From contig JAQGPB010000663.1 in assembly GCA_028293265.1 (NCBI GenBank), positions 1-7,286 of the forward strand: a DNA stretch of 7,286 nucleotides, given 5' to 3'. Origin of the DNA: Pedosphaera sp. (GTDB lineage: Bacteria > Verrucomicrobiota > Verrucomicrobiae > Limisphaerales > Pedosphaeraceae). Of this stretch, positions 6,484 through 7,286 are shown in pieces. Within the stretch, counting starts at the first letter, position 1. Each line of letters opens with the position of its first letter. Position numbers and translations under genes: made by a program. Below the pieces are notes generated by a model. It ran no database searches, was not told the origin of the DNA, and saw only the letters and a program-made list of their open reading frames with translations.

Positions 6484-6732
6484 CACTTTTTTACGCAGAA
6501 GGCGGGCAAATGCGGGCGGAGGCGGACTTAGGCGACGGTTGGCTTGATTTTATTCGATGAAACGCAAGTTGTGCGGAGATTCCCTGCCATTCCCCGCAAC
6601 CCGCTGCCGTTTTCAAAGAACAGCCCGACGTCCGGCACGGGGCATCATAGCACACTTTGGATGCAGCGCAAATTTTGAGACCGGGTTTATGGCATGACCG
6701 AAGCGGGTGGACAAATACTCTATTGGCAATCG
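6484..6732. other. Non-coding gap between vapC and the pta promoter
   Basis: Together with the promoter and leader described separately, this makes about 350 bases without a gene between the vapC stop (6733) and the pta start (6375). Frames that cross it give Ser/Arg/Cys-rich products with no family character. There is a GG-rich patch on the plus strand near 6501-6526. I see no convincing Rho-independent terminator for vapC, no tRNA and no repeat shared with the rest of the window. Confidence 0.5.
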
Positions 6733-7144
6733 TTAATCTGGATAGATCAGTGCGATTGCTTGCCGACGGTGCTTGCGATAGATGCGAAAGTCGCTGTCCA
6801 GCGTGAATACGGTGGCGTCTCGGTGCAACTCCGCCATTCGCACCAGACAAGCGTCCGCCAACGACATGGGTACGCTTTCATAGCGGCGGAGCAGTTGCCC
6901 CACAGCGGGAAGTTCGGTAAGCAGGTTAAAATCCGGGACCACAAGCCCCCGTTCCAAGAGCGCCAGCAATTTGTCGGTGCCCCCATGCGTTTGCTGCAAC
7001 AGGAAGAACGCTTCTCAGCGCCGCATCACAAGTCCGCAATGGGCTGGTGAGGCGATGAAACACCATTTCTGCCCAATCATGGTCATTGTCGTCACGCCTG
7101 AGGTAGGCCACCAAAGGGCCAGCGTCGGCGATTACCGTTTCCAT
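6733..7144 (-). pseudogene. VapC-like PIN-domain toxin gene, frameshifted
   Basis: PIN-domain VapC toxins are Mg-dependent ribonucleases that cut RNAs such as tRNA or rRNA. The start ATG 7144 gives METVIADAGPLVAYL with the first catalytic Asp7, through CDAAL (39-43). The family sequence then resumes in another frame as EAFFLLQQTHGG (from 7014), with the conserved Glu, then LLALLERGL, VPMSLADACLVRMAEL with the third acidic position, and TLDSDFRIYRK, ending YPD at TAA 6733. The join near 7015 needs either one extra base removed or two missing bases restored. As read, the first frame continues out of phase to a stop at 6926 and loses most catalytic acids. The combined length of about 136 aa is normal for VapC. 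It may be a real inactivation or a base-call error. The start overlaps the end of the upstream antitoxin gene by 13 bases, a typical toxin-antitoxin arrangement. Confidence 0.85.
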
Positions 7145-7286
7145 GAACCGTAACCGTTCAGATGCTTTTTGTTCCTCGCAAGGTCACGGGGCCCGCCGCC
7201 CGCGCCGCCGCACAGGTCCCGGCTCAGCTCGTAAAGGGATGAACTGCCAGTCGCGTGGGCTTGGGCCGCCTTCAAACGGTGCTCCA
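7132..7286 (-). CDS. Small antitoxin paired with VapC, 5' end outside the window
   Basis: The frame is open from the right edge to TAA at 7134-7132, giving 50 residues of the C-terminus. It starts EHRLKAAQAHATGSSSLYEL, then SRDLCGGAGGGPRDLARN, and ends NKKHLNGYGSWKR. The stop overlaps the toxin ATG (7144), so the two are translationally coupled. I recognise the style (SLYELSRDL..., GPRDL, NKKHL.G.G.WKR) as small antitoxins encoded next to PIN toxins in Verrucomicrobiota and related bacteria, but cannot assign a named antitoxin class. The visible part is basic and would be the toxin-binding tail. The N-terminal DNA-binding region, if there is one, lies outside the window. Confidence 0.7.
   Translation of the reverse strand, partial: EHRLKAAQAHATGSSSLYELSRDLCGGAGGGPRDLARNKKHLNGYGSWKR

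Noticed and set aside
6376..6486. N-terminal extension of pta with a hydrophobic stretch (FTFAVSLLLGYL) resembling a signal or anchor
   Set aside because: Pta is cytosolic and family-like sequence begins at the ATG at 6375. The extension overlaps a TTGACA-type promoter and an inverted repeat, so it is probably untranslated.
6501..6526. GG-rich patch that might form a two-tier G-quadruplex
   Set aside because: The runs are mostly only two or three Gs, which is common by chance in GC-rich DNA, and it has no clear position relative to a promoter.
6640..6665. Short inverted repeat GCATC...GATGC after vapC as a terminator
   Set aside because: The stem has only five bases with a long loop and no following U-tract.
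6491..6850. A 119-codon minus-strand frame across the vapC 3' end and the gap
   Set aside because: It overlaps the PIN-domain coding sequence out of frame, and its Ser/Cys/Arg-rich product has no family character.

Overview
All the genes I can support lie on the minus strand, so the window reads right to left. The genome is GC-rich, Shine-Dalgarno sequences are weak or absent before most starts, and the product set includes an ArgA-type N-acetylglutamate synthase, a free-standing BioD-like/DRTGG protein, and a small CALC protein next to a barrel beginning CDLCSVYAA. I associate this mix with soil or freshwater Verrucomicrobiota (Pedosphaera-like lineages). There is no rRNA or marker gene here, so the assignment comes from recognising protein styles only.

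Right edge (about 6733-7286): a toxin-antitoxin pair. A partial small antitoxin overlaps by 13 bases the start of a VapC-like PIN-domain toxin. The toxin frame is broken once, near 7015, so the gene is a frameshifted pseudogene or carries a sequence error. A stretch of about 350 bases without a gene follows. It contains a plausible promoter and a 9-bp inverted repeat ahead of pta.

Centre-right (3093-6375): a likely three-gene operon. It holds a single-domain phosphate acetyltransferase (pta), a separate protein equivalent to the N-terminal half of long enterobacterial Pta (BioD-like P-loop domain plus DRTGG domain), and hisC, the histidinol-phosphate aminotransferase, which starts one base after the preceding stop. 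The domains that E. coli fuses in one Pta polypeptide are encoded here as two genes in swapped order.

Centre-left (2600-3073): a hicB-hicA toxin-antitoxin pair with a strong-looking promoter of its own just after hisC. The promoter is so close to the hicB start that the message would be nearly leaderless.

Left (1-2514): argA, the first enzyme of arginine biosynthesis, starting at GTG. It is followed by a small membrane-anchored protein with a CxxC motif and by an exported outer-membrane beta-barrel protein that also begins its mature part with CxxC and runs off the left edge. The last two look like a functional pair, perhaps in metal handling, but their role is not established.

The window is therefore mostly amino-acid biosynthesis and acetyl-CoA/acetyl-phosphate metabolism, with two toxin-antitoxin modules placed between the housekeeping genes. 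I found no tRNA, rRNA, CRISPR array or insertion sequence.
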